Source of the DNA: a virus
IMG/VR virus record: IMGVR_UViG_3300021197_001797
Coordinates: 1 to 58,525 of that record
Reading direction: 5' to 3' (one strand)
Length of the DNA: 58,525 bases
In this document: positions 32,004 through 41,236 of the stretch, in pieces
How the letters are laid out: every line of letters starts with the position of its first letter
How positions within the stretch are numbered: the stretch's first letter is position 1
The notes under the pieces: model-generated
Database searches by the model: none
Told to the model about the DNA's origin: nothing
What the model saw: the letters and a program-made list of their open reading frames with translations, nothing else
Translations under genes and position numbers: made by a program

Positions 32004-33509
32004 ATGGCTATTACCTATGAAGAAGCGATAGCACTAGACCCCAACACGGGTCAAGTCAATATGGATTTGTTTCAGCAATATGCAGACCAACAAAAAACAA
32101 ATTTAGCAAACATGAGGGCTAACCCTCCAACACTAAGCGCACCATTACAAACTTTACAAGCTAACCCAGAACTTTTCAATCAAGCCACATCATATGCTTC
32201 TTCACAAGGTGTGGCTCCAGGGGCAGACTTTCAGGCGAGAGTAGAAGACTTTGCTGTTCAGAGTCCTGAGAGACAATACTTGATGACCAATCCTGATGTG
32301 CTTGCACAGGCCACTACTGACTATCAAAACAGGTTTGGTAATTACTTACCAACTTCAGAATATGAAGAAGATTTTGCGAGACAGCATTATTATGGTACGC
32401 CATTCACTCCAGACTTTGGGATACAAGATAACCGATACGGTTTTGATATGGCGTTGCCGAATGTCAATTCTGGTTTGATGAACATTGCTAAAGTTTTAAC
32501 TAATGTAGAAGACAGAAACTATGTTGGTGATAATGCAGACGTGTCTAGGCCAACTTATATTTTTAACGAGGAGATATCCAATCCGAGTGCATTGAGTGAC
32601 GTGTATGGTGAAATAGGAAATGATTTCAAAACTAATTTGATTGGCAGTGGTGCAAGCGGTGGTATGAATGAAGACATGGCAGGCAATGACATGTCTAGAT
32701 TTTTGCGTAATGTGTTTGCCCCAAGCAACAACATGGGCGGTGCGTCTATGTTAGAAGATCTTGGAGGTTATTCAGAACTGTTAAGAGCTTACGATCTTCT
32801 TGGGGTTACTGGTGAAGGAAACAGTTATGCTGACAAACAAGTTAACAGTGTTTTAAATTTGTTAAACAATAGCGATTCATCTTTGAACATGGATGGCACG
32901 GGCGGTGCAGATGCAATGAGGGCAAATGTTGGAACAGCAGATATAGGAAATTTTTCTGTTGCCAATGCTGTGGATGCTTTTTCAAATGTGCCACCATTCA
33001 CGCCAACTGCGGCAGCATGGAAAGCAGCAAGAGTTATTGACAGCATGATGTACGACGGCATGAGTTTTCCTGAAGCATTAGATGATGCTATGGGTTTTTC
33101 TGGAGGAAATAAATATACCAATCCTCCTGTTGGGTTTGGTGATGAGTCAAATGAAACTGGAACGGTAGGACCAGGATTTAAAGAAGGTGGTTCCACATCT
33201 TTGAAAGAAAGTTTGCAAATCAACAAACCCAGAGCAACGCCAAGTCATCCTAAGAAGTCTCACGTAGTCAAGATCAATGACAACGGCCAAGAGCGTATGA
33301 TTCGGTTCGGTCAACAAGGAGCAAAAACAAACAGGAATGCAAAACAGCGCAAAGCATTCAAAGACCGCCATGCAAAGAACATAGCCAGAGGACAGACCTC
33401 TCCAGCATATTGGGCCAACAAGGTCAAGTGGAAAGCAGCAGAGGGTGGATTAGTTGAGTACGATCCTGCTAAAATTGCTGCATTGAAAGAGAGCATGATG
33501 GATGGCTAG
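32004..33509 (+). CDS. NPDV-module virion protein (cassette copy 2, first gene)
   Basis: 501 residues. It carries NPELFNQATSYASSQGVAPG and YLMTNPDVLAQATTDYQ near residues 55-110, ending in RQHYYGTPF, the same type of YLxxNPDV...HYxxFG module seen in the 6586-8835 protein. Basic Gly patches (FKEGGSTS near 395, AAEGGLVEY near the C-terminus) and a Lys/Arg-rich segment (QQGAKTNRNAKQRKAFKDR) follow. It overlaps the next gene by 8 bases and mirrors the pairing at 6586/8836. Probably virion-associated; enzymatic function not evident. Confidence 0.6.
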   Translation: MAITYEEAIALDPNTGQVNMDLFQQYADQQKTNLANMRANPPTLSAPLQTLQANPELFNQATSYASSQGVAPGADFQARVEDFAVQSPERQYLMTNPDVLAQATTDYQNRFGNYLPTSEYEEDFARQHYYGTPFTPDFGIQDNRYGFDMALPNVNSGLMNIAKVLTNVEDRNYVGDNADVSRPTYIFNEEISNPSALSDVYGEIGNDFKTNLIGSGASGGMNEDMAGNDMSRFLRNVFAPSNNMGGASMLEDLGGYSELLRAYDLLGVTGEGNSYADKQVNSVLNLLNNSDSSLNMDGTGGADAMRANVGTADIGNFSVANAVDAFSNVPPFTPTAAAWKAARVIDSMMYDGMSFPEALDDAMGFSGGNKYTNPPVGFGDESNETGTVGPGFKEGGSTSLKESLQINKPRATPSHPKKSHVVKINDNGQERMIRFGQQGAKTNRNAKQRKAFKDRHAKNIARGQTSPAYWANKVKWKAAEGGLVEYDPAKIAALKESMMDG

Positions 33510-35766
33510 CGCGACGGACGTAGCACGTAACATACTAGGCCAAGGTCTTCTTTTAGGTTGGGGAGACGAGCTTGAAGGTCTGGTGCGTTCTAAGTTTGGT
33601 GATGAAACTTATGAAGACGCTGTTAAGCAGATACGCGCAGAGAACGAAACTTATTCAACAGAAAATCCTTACGGAGCATTAGCAGGAGAAATTGCGGGTG
33701 GATTCATACCAACAATTGGGGCATTAGCTTTGACGCCATTCACTGGTGGATCATCTACAGCTCTTGCTGCAGGGAACATAGGCAGATTAGCAACGATGGG
33801 CGCGAGGAAGTTAGGGCCATTAGGAACCGCAGCATTAGTTGGAGCTGGAGAAGGCGCGATAGCTGGAGCAGGCACGGCAGAAGAAGGCAGTCGTTTACAA
33901 GGAGCAGGTTTAGGAGCTGTGATTGGTGGTGCGGCAGGAACAGTAGTTCAAAAAGGATCTGAGGCAGTAGTCAACGCACTCAACAAAAGAGCGATACAAA
34001 AAGCAGCACGGCAAGTTCCGGACGAGAGCGCATATGATCCATTGCAAGATCGGTTGGTAGCCAGTGGCGTACGCATGGACGCAGTGAAAGACAAAGGTGG
34101 CAATTGGATTGAAAACGAAGAATTGTTCACAGACCTTTACCGTGGTCCACCAGACGCGAGTCAACTCAACGAACCTATATACAAAGCTGAAAGATCAATA
34201 ATCAAAAAACTACAAAAGTATGCTAAAAGTGAAATGGGCACGCCAGAAGATCCTGTGAGAATACAAGCAGACGCCGAAAACATATTGCATTTTGATGGAG
34301 CAGAAAGATTTGGGCTGCCGGATCCTTTAGCCAATTACTCTTCGCCCAGATACGACAGCAATACAAAATTCAAAAGATATGGAGAATCGCGTGAAGGTCT
34401 TACGTGGGAAGACGTCAGCGACAGAGAAATAAGAATTGAAACAGCAGGAGAATTATTAGACCCTAAAAGGTATGCTGACTTGCGAAGAGACAAGCTAGCA
34501 GATGAGTTCTTTTTTGAAGACATAGATAGAGTAGACGGCAAACTCCCTGATGAAGTTGTGAACAAAAAAGTTGAAGAAACTTTAGAAAAATATCCTTGGT
34601 TGTCTAAAGTTCCTCCTGAAACTAAAGTTTTCTCGCCACAGTCGAATGCAAACAGATACACCAGTCGAAATTTGCGTTTTGATCATTTGATGGATGAGAT
34701 GAGAAACGCCATGGACCCAGATTCTAATTTGCCTGTTGACTTGCGCATTAATGCTGAAAAAGTAGAACAAATGAGCGTGCCAGCGATGATAAGGAAAGTT
34801 CACAAAATAAACGAATGGAGAGCAAAAGAAGCAGCAAGAGTTCAAAAAGAAGGGATGATGAGAACCCTACAAAACAAAAGTGTTTTCCAAGATGATTATT
34901 TTGAAATAGATTTTGTAGATCAAAAAGGTGGCAAGTGGGTAGAGTTGCCAAGTTCAAAATCAGAGGACGGGCAAGTTTGCACATTCATTGGTGCTGCAGG
35001 AGGTTGGTGCACACAGTCTCCGAACACTGCAGCTTATTACGCTCCAGAAAACAGGATGTCTAAATTAGACGTTTTGTTAGACGCAGAAGGAAGACCTCAT
35101 GTTCAAGTCTTTTTGAAAGACAATAGAGCTTTTGACCCTGAAGAAATCGGGACAGAAGAAGACCTGTATAGAGATTTAGAAGAATACATGGAAGATTGGT
35201 ATGGAACTAATGGAACAGCTGATGACGAAGCTGCAAATTTAGCCCAACAAGATTTTATAGAAGATTGGACTTCTGTAAACGAATACAAAATAGAATTGGC
35301 AAACGACCCCGCAGGCCGTTTTCAACAAGAGTTTTCCATAGATGAAATAAAGCCTGTTGGCAACTCACTAGGCAGCAAACAATCTGTTCAATACAATGAA
35401 AGAGACCCTGATTACGCTGAGAAGATTGCTAACAGCACAATGGCTTATTTGAACAACTTGTCCAAAAAATTTGGAGACAATTTGACAGATGTAACTTCCG
35501 GAGATTTAGATCATTTAGGAATTGTAGACACAAATAATTTGACACAAATGTCAGAAACATTATTAGATGGTCCGACAGGAAAAGCACCAAGAGCAGTCTT
35601 TGAAGAGTTCGATGACTGGGCAAGAGAAAATGGAGGTTATGGAGACGGAAGATTTATCAAAACATTTGAATTGATAAGGATGTTTGGTAGTTGGCAAGAC
35701 AGGAACTTCGCTGAAGGCGGTTCAGTAGACATTGATGCATTAATAGCAGACGTGCTTGGAGATTAA
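33502..35766 (+). CDS. GQGLxxGWGDE-type protein with PcfJ-like C-terminal part (cassette copy 2, second gene)
   Basis: 754 residues. The N-terminal 160 residues match the 8836 protein: LGQGLLLGWGDELEGLVRS, GDETY, and hydrophobic GGFIPTIGALALTPFTGG. Around residues 475-560 the sequence WVELPSSKSEDGQVCTFIGA and GGWCTQSPNTAAYYAPENR, then GRPHVQVFL, resembles the PcfJ-like or large-polyvalent-protein domain of mobile elements; function there is unknown. It ends FAEGGSVDIDALIADVLGD. A polyvalent protein co-injected with DNA would fit; this is inference. Confidence 0.6.
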   Translation: MASATDVARNILGQGLLLGWGDELEGLVRSKFGDETYEDAVKQIRAENETYSTENPYGALAGEIAGGFIPTIGALALTPFTGGSSTALAAGNIGRLATMGARKLGPLGTAALVGAGEGAIAGAGTAEEGSRLQGAGLGAVIGGAAGTVVQKGSEAVVNALNKRAIQKAARQVPDESAYDPLQDRLVASGVRMDAVKDKGGNWIENEELFTDLYRGPPDASQLNEPIYKAERSIIKKLQKYAKSEMGTPEDPVRIQADAENILHFDGAERFGLPDPLANYSSPRYDSNTKFKRYGESREGLTWEDVSDREIRIETAGELLDPKRYADLRRDKLADEFFFEDIDRVDGKLPDEVVNKKVEETLEKYPWLSKVPPETKVFSPQSNANRYTSRNLRFDHLMDEMRNAMDPDSNLPVDLRINAEKVEQMSVPAMIRKVHKINEWRAKEAARVQKEGMMRTLQNKSVFQDDYFEIDFVDQKGGKWVELPSSKSEDGQVCTFIGAAGGWCTQSPNTAAYYAPENRMSKLDVLLDAEGRPHVQVFLKDNRAFDPEEIGTEEDLYRDLEEYMEDWYGTNGTADDEAANLAQQDFIEDWTSVNEYKIELANDPAGRFQQEFSIDEIKPVGNSLGSKQSVQYNERDPDYAEKIANSTMAYLNNLSKKFGDNLTDVTSGDLDHLGIVDTNNLTQMSETLLDGPTGKAPRAVFEEFDDWARENGGYGDGRFIKTFELIRMFGSWQDRNFAEGGSVDIDALIADVLGD

Positions 35767-35767
35767 C

Positions 35768-38356
35768 ATGGCAGACGTACAAATAACAGAAGAAGAAATG
35801 ACTATAGTTGAAATGCCGGAGGAAGAGCTAGAAGTTGAAGACACAGCAGATGGCGGTGCAGTTATAAAGCTAGAGTCTATTTCTGTCAAAGAAGGTTCAG
35901 AGCATTTTGCCAACATTGTAGAAGAAGTTGATCGCAGCAAATTGAGAATTTGTATTAGTGATTTGTTGACAAAGATAGGACGTGACAAAGAAGCTAGGCA
36001 AAAAAGAGACAAACAATATGAAGAGGGATTGCGCAGAACAGGCTTGGGTGATGACGCTCCAGGTGGAGCACAATTTGCCGGAGCAAACAAAGTGGTGCAT
36101 CCGATGTTAGTTGAAGCTTGTGTAGACTTTTCAGCTAGGTTCATCAAAGAGATATTCCCTCCAAATGGGCCTGTGAAATCCAAGATCATAGGTGAAACAG
36201 ACAAGGTCAAGGTAGAAAAAGCGCAACGCAAAACAGAGTTTATGAACTGGCAAGCCACAGAACAGATGGTAGAGTTTCGTTCTGAGTTAGAGCAGTTGTC
36301 TACGCAATTACCTTTGGGTGGCGGTCAATACATGAAGTATATGTGGAGCCCACAGCACAACAGGCCAACATCTGAGTTCGTACCGATTGACGATGTTTAT
36401 CTTCCTTTTTCTGCCACAAACTTTTATACTGCAGAACGCAAGACGCACGTACAATACATCACGCACATGGAATATCAAAAACGAGTTGAAGCTGGAATGT
36501 ACGCTGACGTAGATTTAGGAAGTCCAAACCAGCCAGAATTTTCAAAAGCAGAACAAGCAAACGAAAAAATTGAGGGCAAACAAAACACATCTTACAACGA
36601 AGACGGTTTAAGAACGATTTACGAAATCTATACATATTTAGAAATGGAAGATGAATACGGTCTGGCTCCTTACATTCTTTCCATTGACAAGTCTTCTGAC
36701 AAGCCACTGTCATTGTATCGCAACTGGGAGGAAGACGATCAACAAATGAACGAACTAGATTGGATGGTTGAGTTTCCTTTTGTGCCTTGGCGCGGAGCTT
36801 ATCCAATTGGTTTGACGCACATGATCGGAGGACTGAGTGGTGCAGCAACCGGAGCATTGCGAGCTTTATTAGATTCAGCTTACATTCAAAATGTTCCAAC
36901 TCTTTTGAAGTTGAAGGGTGGACCAAACGGCCAAACGCTAAATGTTCAACCAACTGAGATTGTTGAGATGGAAGGTGGCGCACTGGTGGACGATGTTCGC
37001 AAGTTAGCTATGCCTTTGCCGTTCGCTGGACCAAGCCCAACATTATTTCAATTGTTAGGATTTTTAGTTGACGCCGGAAAAGGTGTTGTTCAAACTTCTT
37101 TTGAGAAATTTAGTGACCAGAACCCTAATGCTCCTGTTGGCACGACGATGGCGATCATCGAGCAAGGCATGGTTGTGTTTAGTTCTATTCATTCGCGTTT
37201 GCATTCGGCGATGGCGAGAAGTTTCAACATCCTCCATAGGATTAACAGCGCATATTACACGCAAGAAGGATTAGACGCGATCGACGCAGGACTTTCGATT
37301 AGCGCAGATGATTTTGATGGACCTTCAGATGTTGTTCCGATAAGCAATCCTGCAATATTCAGTGAGGCGCAAAGGTTCGCTCAAATTCAAGCTATTATGC
37401 AAAGAGCTGCATTAATGCCTCAAATGTACGATCAAAGAGCTGTAGAAGAGATGTTCTTACGCACTTTGAAAGTTCCAGGATCAGAAGTTTTGAACCCGAT
37501 GCCAGGATCAGAAGACAGAGATCCTGTAAGTGAAAATGTTGCTGCAGCAATGGGACAAGGCGTTTACGTTTTACCTTATCAAGATCATTTAGCGCACATG
37601 GAAGTTCATTTGCCGTTTTTGAAATCGCCTTTGTTTGGTTCGAATCCAACTATCACTCCTGTTTTCCTTTATCCGATGGCCATGCATTTGAGAGACCATT
37701 TGTTGAATTATTATTTAGCCGAATCACATCAAGCAATAGACCAAGCTCAAAGAAGAAAAATAATAGGAGACGACGCAGAGCAAGAAGTAGAAATAATTCT
37801 TCGTGTTCAAAAGTTTATAGAAGAGCAATTAGGTGGATTTGGTCAAGAGCTAGCGCAGATAAATCAAGCAGCACAGCAATTCAAGCCAGAGATGGCGTCT
37901 CCAGGAGATGAAGCTATGAAAATAGCAGAGCTGAGTGCGCAAATGAAACAAAGTGAATTGCAACAAAAAGCTGAAAAAGACACTGCTCAATTGCAACTTA
38001 ATAATATCAAGCTAGAAACCAATTCTAGAATACAAGAGTTGAAAATAGCTCAAACAGCTGAAATCGAACAAGCCAAGCTTGCTGCATCAGAAGCTGATAG
38101 AGTTCAAAGAACAGAGTTGCAGAGTTTGAGAGAGTTAGCTGAGACAGAAAGAAACAACGTAAGACAAATGTCTGAGACAGATCGTTTGAATACTCGTGAA
38201 ATGAACGAAAACAAGAGAAAAGAAGAAGATCTTGCGGCAAGAGAAAGAATGAATGCTTCGGACAACATGACAGCAAAAGAGTTAGCTGAGATGGAAATCG
38301 AATCAGGAGAGAAAGTTGCTGTGAGTACTGGCACTGGCATAGATCAGAATCCTTGA
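35768..38356 (+). CDS. Portal protein (head-tail connector)
   Basis: 862 residues from the ATG at 35768 (TTGGAG six bases upstream); a frame from 35756 begins in the previous gene. The middle has the portal-like segments KVVHPMLVEACVDFSARFIK, MIGGLSGAATGALRALLDSA and NAPVGTTMAIIEQG. The last 160 residues are a very long charged coiled coil (QSELQQKAEKDTAQLQL and onward), which may form the barrel that reaches into the head. At 862 residues it is at the large end for podoviral portals. It lies where a portal gene is expected, after terminase and before scaffold. Confidence 0.85.
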   Translation: MADVQITEEEMTIVEMPEEELEVEDTADGGAVIKLESISVKEGSEHFANIVEEVDRSKLRICISDLLTKIGRDKEARQKRDKQYEEGLRRTGLGDDAPGGAQFAGANKVVHPMLVEACVDFSARFIKEIFPPNGPVKSKIIGETDKVKVEKAQRKTEFMNWQATEQMVEFRSELEQLSTQLPLGGGQYMKYMWSPQHNRPTSEFVPIDDVYLPFSATNFYTAERKTHVQYITHMEYQKRVEAGMYADVDLGSPNQPEFSKAEQANEKIEGKQNTSYNEDGLRTIYEIYTYLEMEDEYGLAPYILSIDKSSDKPLSLYRNWEEDDQQMNELDWMVEFPFVPWRGAYPIGLTHMIGGLSGAATGALRALLDSAYIQNVPTLLKLKGGPNGQTLNVQPTEIVEMEGGALVDDVRKLAMPLPFAGPSPTLFQLLGFLVDAGKGVVQTSFEKFSDQNPNAPVGTTMAIIEQGMVVFSSIHSRLHSAMARSFNILHRINSAYYTQEGLDAIDAGLSISADDFDGPSDVVPISNPAIFSEAQRFAQIQAIMQRAALMPQMYDQRAVEEMFLRTLKVPGSEVLNPMPGSEDRDPVSENVAAAMGQGVYVLPYQDHLAHMEVHLPFLKSPLFGSNPTITPVFLYPMAMHLRDHLLNYYLAESHQAIDQAQRRKIIGDDAEQEVEIILRVQKFIEEQLGGFGQELAQINQAAQQFKPEMASPGDEAMKIAELSAQMKQSELQQKAEKDTAQLQLNNIKLETNSRIQELKIAQTAEIEQAKLAASEADRVQRTELQSLRELAETERNNVRQMSETDRLNTREMNENKRKEEDLAARERMNASDNMTAKELAEMEIESGEKVAVSTGTGIDQNP

Positions 38357-38554
38357 ACATGAATTATCACAGAAAATATTTCAAAAGAAAAGGACAGGTT
38401 TCAAAACCTAGCACGATAGAAACCCAAAAAGCTAGCGCAAAAGTCAAAAATAGTGAAAATATTGATGAAAAGCACAAATTTATTTGTTATAGTGTGGCCG
38501 GAGTGTCCGGAAGTAGGGACTGGAAGGACGCAATACGCTCAAAATTGAGGAAAA
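38357..38554. promoter_or_regulatory. Gap with extended -10 element and 5' hairpin
   Basis: A possible 71-73-residue frame from 38353/38359 covers this gap but has no RBS and no recognisable protein. At 38485-38493 TGTTATAGT matches an extended -10 (TGnTATAAT), without a good -35. The predicted transcript would start near CCGGA-GTG-TCCGG (38498-38510), a small hairpin, followed by GAGGAAAA before the ATG at 38555. Weak evidence for an internal promoter. Confidence 0.35.
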
Positions 38555-39244
38555 ATGCCGTATCTACAAAGTAATATCCCACATTTCAAGTGTTGGGTCA
38601 GAAAAGATTACACTTTCAACCATGAAAAATTCCATGGAGAGTTCATTCATGCTATGGCAATTGCAGTTACAACAATTCCTTGTAGGAGTCTTAGTTTTCA
38701 GATGATTTTTACCGGAGCTGAAACATACGACAACAACGATCCCAATGTTCATGGCGGTGCAATGTGGGCAAGAATGCCTATAACAGCGTTAGTTGGCGAC
38801 ACGCCATTTGATGAGTGGCCTGTTCCGATGGCAACTCATGATGCGCAACCATGGGATTGTTCTTCTAGGACACATAGTGTTTATGTATTAGACAGATGCA
38901 CGCCTTGTCCTTGGATAGCTAAGATTGATGGAGAACTTTATCCAGCAAAATATTACTTCACTGTCGATTACACTGATTCAGAAATAGGAGACGATCCTGC
39001 TCAACACAAGCAGTCTCACGTCTTAGAACTTTTGGATGCCGGAAAATGGACAGGAAATATAGTAGCTTTGCCAAACAACAGGGTTAGAGTTACGCATCCA
39101 GCGTGGTTTGAGCTGGGAGAAGGAGCACCAGAGTTTCGTCCATCACAACACATCCACTACAGCAAGTCGGATTTGGACTACACTTTGGATGTTAATCGTG
39201 TTTTTGACAATCTATATCAGGAGAAAAATGATGATGAAAAGTAA
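38555..39244 (+). CDS. Hypothetical protein between portal and head genes
   Basis: 229 residues with a good RBS (GAGG-AAAA-ATG). Beta-rich, with several conserved-looking Trp/Cys positions: MPYLQSNIPHFKCWVRKDY, TGAETYDNNDPNVHGGAMWA, WPVPMATHDAQPWDCSS, and CTPCPWIAKIDGELYPAKYY. His and Cys clusters hint at metal binding or disulfides but no family is recognised. Its place between portal and scaffold suggests a head-assembly or virion protein. Confidence 0.7.
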   Translation: MPYLQSNIPHFKCWVRKDYTFNHEKFHGEFIHAMAIAVTTIPCRSLSFQMIFTGAETYDNNDPNVHGGAMWARMPITALVGDTPFDEWPVPMATHDAQPWDCSSRTHSVYVLDRCTPCPWIAKIDGELYPAKYYFTVDYTDSEIGDDPAQHKQSHVLELLDAGKWTGNIVALPNNRVRVTHPAWFELGEGAPEFRPSQHIHYSKSDLDYTLDVNRVFDNLYQEKNDDEK

Positions 39245-39503
39245 AGGTTACAGAAAAGGTGGCACCAAATCCGAAGGTGAAAGAGAAGCATCTTTAAAAA
39301 GACGACAGTCTGTTAGTAACGCTATCAAAACTATAAAAAGTTTTGGTGGAGCTATGACTGACTCTGAGAAAAAATTGTTAGAAGGTCTTCTTAATAGACC
39401 CACCAAAAAGAGCATGGGCGGTTCTATGAAAACCAAAGGTTATTCTGCGGGCGGACCATATCAAGGACAACGTCAAGAGTATAAAAGAACTGGAAAAGTC
39501 TAG
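39228..39503 (+). CDS. Small basic KGG-motif protein
   Basis: 91 residues from the ATG at 39228 (AGGAG just upstream; the next two codons are also ATG). Lys/Arg-rich with repeated basic-Gly-Gly patches: GYRKGGTKS, KSMGGSMK, GYSAGGPYQ. A helical centre (SLKRRQSVSNAIKTIKSF) separates them. It is one of a group of small proteins in this genome built around [K/R]GG[S/T]. Possibly DNA- or capsid-binding; function unknown. Confidence 0.65.
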   Translation: MMMKSKGYRKGGTKSEGEREASLKRRQSVSNAIKTIKSFGGAMTDSEKKLLEGLLNRPTKKSMGGSMKTKGYSAGGPYQGQRQEYKRTGKV

Positions 39504-39691
39504 TGTCAGGCCTGTATGATAACATACATAAAAAGCGACAGAAAGTCGCTGAAGGCGTGATTGATCCTACTACTGGCAAGAAATTGAAAATGAGAAAGAA
39601 AGGACAAGAAGGAGCACCAACAGCTAGTGCTTTCAAAGAAGCTGCAAAAACAGCTAAAAAAGCAAAAGGTGGTTCTGTTTTTAAATGGTAA
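39503..39691 (+). CDS. Small basic KGGS-tailed protein
   Basis: 62 residues with a GTG start overlapping the upstream TAG (TAGTG). Begins MSGLYDNIHKKRQKVAEG and ends KAKGGSVFKW, so the KGGS motif is five residues from the C-terminus. Very basic (many Lys). Likely co-translated with both neighbours. Function unknown; grouping with the KGG family suggests a virion or assembly role. Confidence 0.6.
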   Translation: MSGLYDNIHKKRQKVAEGVIDPTTGKKLKMRKKGQEGAPTASAFKEAAKTAKKAKGGSVFKW

Positions 39692-39879
39692 CTGAAAAAC
39701 TTTTAAACAAACTTAAAGAGAGTCAGGCAACATTTGCGCTTGATGCTTTGAAACGACCCCAAGAACGCGATGTTTTTGAGTACGGGTATCGCGTTGGGAT
39801 GGTGGCTGGATTTGAAGAAGCTATCAACGTACTTCTAACACTTCTGGATGAGGAGAAATATAGTGACAAAGGATTATAA
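39685..39879 (+). CDS. Small helical protein
   Basis: 64 residues starting at the ATG at 39685, overlapping the previous gene's end. Mostly helical (KLLNKLKESQATFALDAL, then GYRVGMVAGFEEAINVLL), without membrane segment. Phages often have such a short helical protein before the head genes; no name is justified. Its end overlaps the GroES-like start by 17 bases. Confidence 0.6.
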   Translation: MVTEKLLNKLKESQATFALDALKRPQERDVFEYGYRVGMVAGFEEAINVLLTLLDEEKYSDKGL

Positions 39880-40279
39880 GGATGCATTGAAAGAGGCGTT
39901 TCCAGCAGTTAATGCAGGGATACAACCTTTTGGTAGTCGCATTCTGGTTCAAATAAGAACAGCAAAAAGTAAAACTGCCGGAGGAATCATTTTAACCACT
40001 GATTCCAAAGATACAGAAAAGTGGAACACTCAGGTTGGCAAAGTTATTTCTGTTGGTCCTCTGGCCTTTAAAAACAGGAATACGATGGAAAGCTGGCCTG
40101 AAGGACAATGGTGCAATGAAGGCGAGTTTGTTCGCGTGCCAAAGTATGGCGGTGATCGTTGGGAAGTTCCATTAGACGACAAACCTATGGGTGAAAAAGC
40201 TATGTTTGTTATTTTCAATGATTTAGATGTCATTGGTCAAATAACCGGAGACCCATTGAAAATCAAAGCATTTATCTGA
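39863..40279 (+). CDS. GroES-like co-chaperonin
   Basis: 138 residues from the GTG at 39863, seven bases after AGGAG; an ATG at 39848 precedes this RBS and is less likely. GroES beta-barrel features: IQPFGSRILVQ, then the mobile loop KTAGGIILT (GroES has GIVL here), QVGKVISVGPLAF, and FVRVPKYGGDRWEV, FVIFNDLDVIG. It should cap host GroEL and adapt it to fold a phage protein, most likely the capsid protein nearby, as T4 gp31 does. No GroEL is encoded. Confidence 0.87.
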   Translation: MTKDYKDALKEAFPAVNAGIQPFGSRILVQIRTAKSKTAGGIILTTDSKDTEKWNTQVGKVISVGPLAFKNRNTMESWPEGQWCNEGEFVRVPKYGGDRWEVPLDDKPMGEKAMFVIFNDLDVIGQITGDPLKIKAFI

Positions 40280-40293
40280 TAAGGAGATAAGAG

Positions 40294-41226
40294 ATGTCTG
40301 TAGAAGAAACTATGGTAGAATTAGACGAAGAAGAAGTTGAAGAGAATCCTGAAGAAGAGTTGGTCGTAGTAGAAGAACAGCCTGAACAGGAAGAAGAGGA
40401 CGAACCGATTCAACAAGAAGAAACTGTTGATGAGGTCGACGATGAGCGAGAAGCGATCCGCGAGCGAAGACGCAAAGAAAAAGCTGAACGAAAAACTCGC
40501 AGAGAAACAGCAATGAAAAGGGACAAAACTGAATTAGATTTTCTTCGATCAAGGAATGATGATTTAGAAAGACGTTTGACCGCGCAAGAGAAAAAGTCTA
40601 CGCAAGTTGAAGTTTCTAATTTTGATCAACGTATCGCGCAAGCTCAAAAAGAAGCTGAGATGGCAGATCGTGTTATAGCCAAAGCAGTTGAAGACGGCAA
40701 TGGGGCAGACGTGTCTAAAGCTATGAAATACCGTGATGTAGCTTTAGCCAAAATGCAACAATTGAGTCAACAAAAACAGCACACTGCCAGCCAAGCAGAA
40801 CAATCCACTACAGTTGATGAGCAAACAATGTATCACGCCAAACAATTCATGGATGAAAATACTTGGTATGATTCTCAAGGTAGAGATGAAGATTCGGCTA
40901 TTGTGATGGCAATTGACCAAGCATTGACTCGCGAAGGATTCAACCCAAGGTCTGAAGAGTATTGGGACGAGTTGAGAGTTCGGGCAGCAAGAAGAATCCC
41001 AGAGAGATTTGATGAAGAAGTTGCTCCGAAGAAAGCTGTTCGCAAAGCTAGAGGTGGCCCAGCAGTTGGTTCAGGCAAAGAGCATGCTCCTGCCTCTACT
41101 AGAAAAGAAGTTTACATCAGTCCCGAAAGAAAACAGGCGTTGATAGACGCAGGTGTTTGGGATGATCCTGTTTTGCGTATGAAATACGTGAAAAGGTATG
41201 CTGAATACGACAAAGAGAACGCATAA
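40294..41226 (+). CDS. Scaffolding protein (putative)
   Basis: 310 residues. Very acidic N-terminus (Glu/Asp-rich first 50), then a charged coiled coil (REAIRERRRKEKAERKTRRE, LRSRNDDLERRL) and a basic C-terminal part (KAVRKARGGPAVGSG) with YISPERKQALIDAGVWDDP near the end. This acidic-helical-basic profile just upstream of capsid genes is characteristic of podoviral scaffolds. The ARGG patch again shows the Gly-Gly motif. It is expected to guide procapsid assembly and then leave or be degraded. Confidence 0.8.
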   Translation: MSVEETMVELDEEEVEENPEEELVVVEEQPEQEEEDEPIQQEETVDEVDDEREAIRERRRKEKAERKTRRETAMKRDKTELDFLRSRNDDLERRLTAQEKKSTQVEVSNFDQRIAQAQKEAEMADRVIAKAVEDGNGADVSKAMKYRDVALAKMQQLSQQKQHTASQAEQSTTVDEQTMYHAKQFMDENTWYDSQGRDEDSAIVMAIDQALTREGFNPRSEEYWDELRVRAARRIPERFDEEVAPKKAVRKARGGPAVGSGKEHAPASTRKEVYISPERKQALIDAGVWDDPVLRMKYVKRYAEYDKENA

Positions 41227-41236
41227 AACTTTTAAC

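Noticed and set aside
38353-38574. Possible 71-73-residue gene between portal and the 38555 gene
   Set aside because: It has a TTG or unsupported ATG start, no ribosome site, a composition unlike its neighbours, and overlaps the well-supported start at 38555. I described the gap as a possible regulatory region instead.
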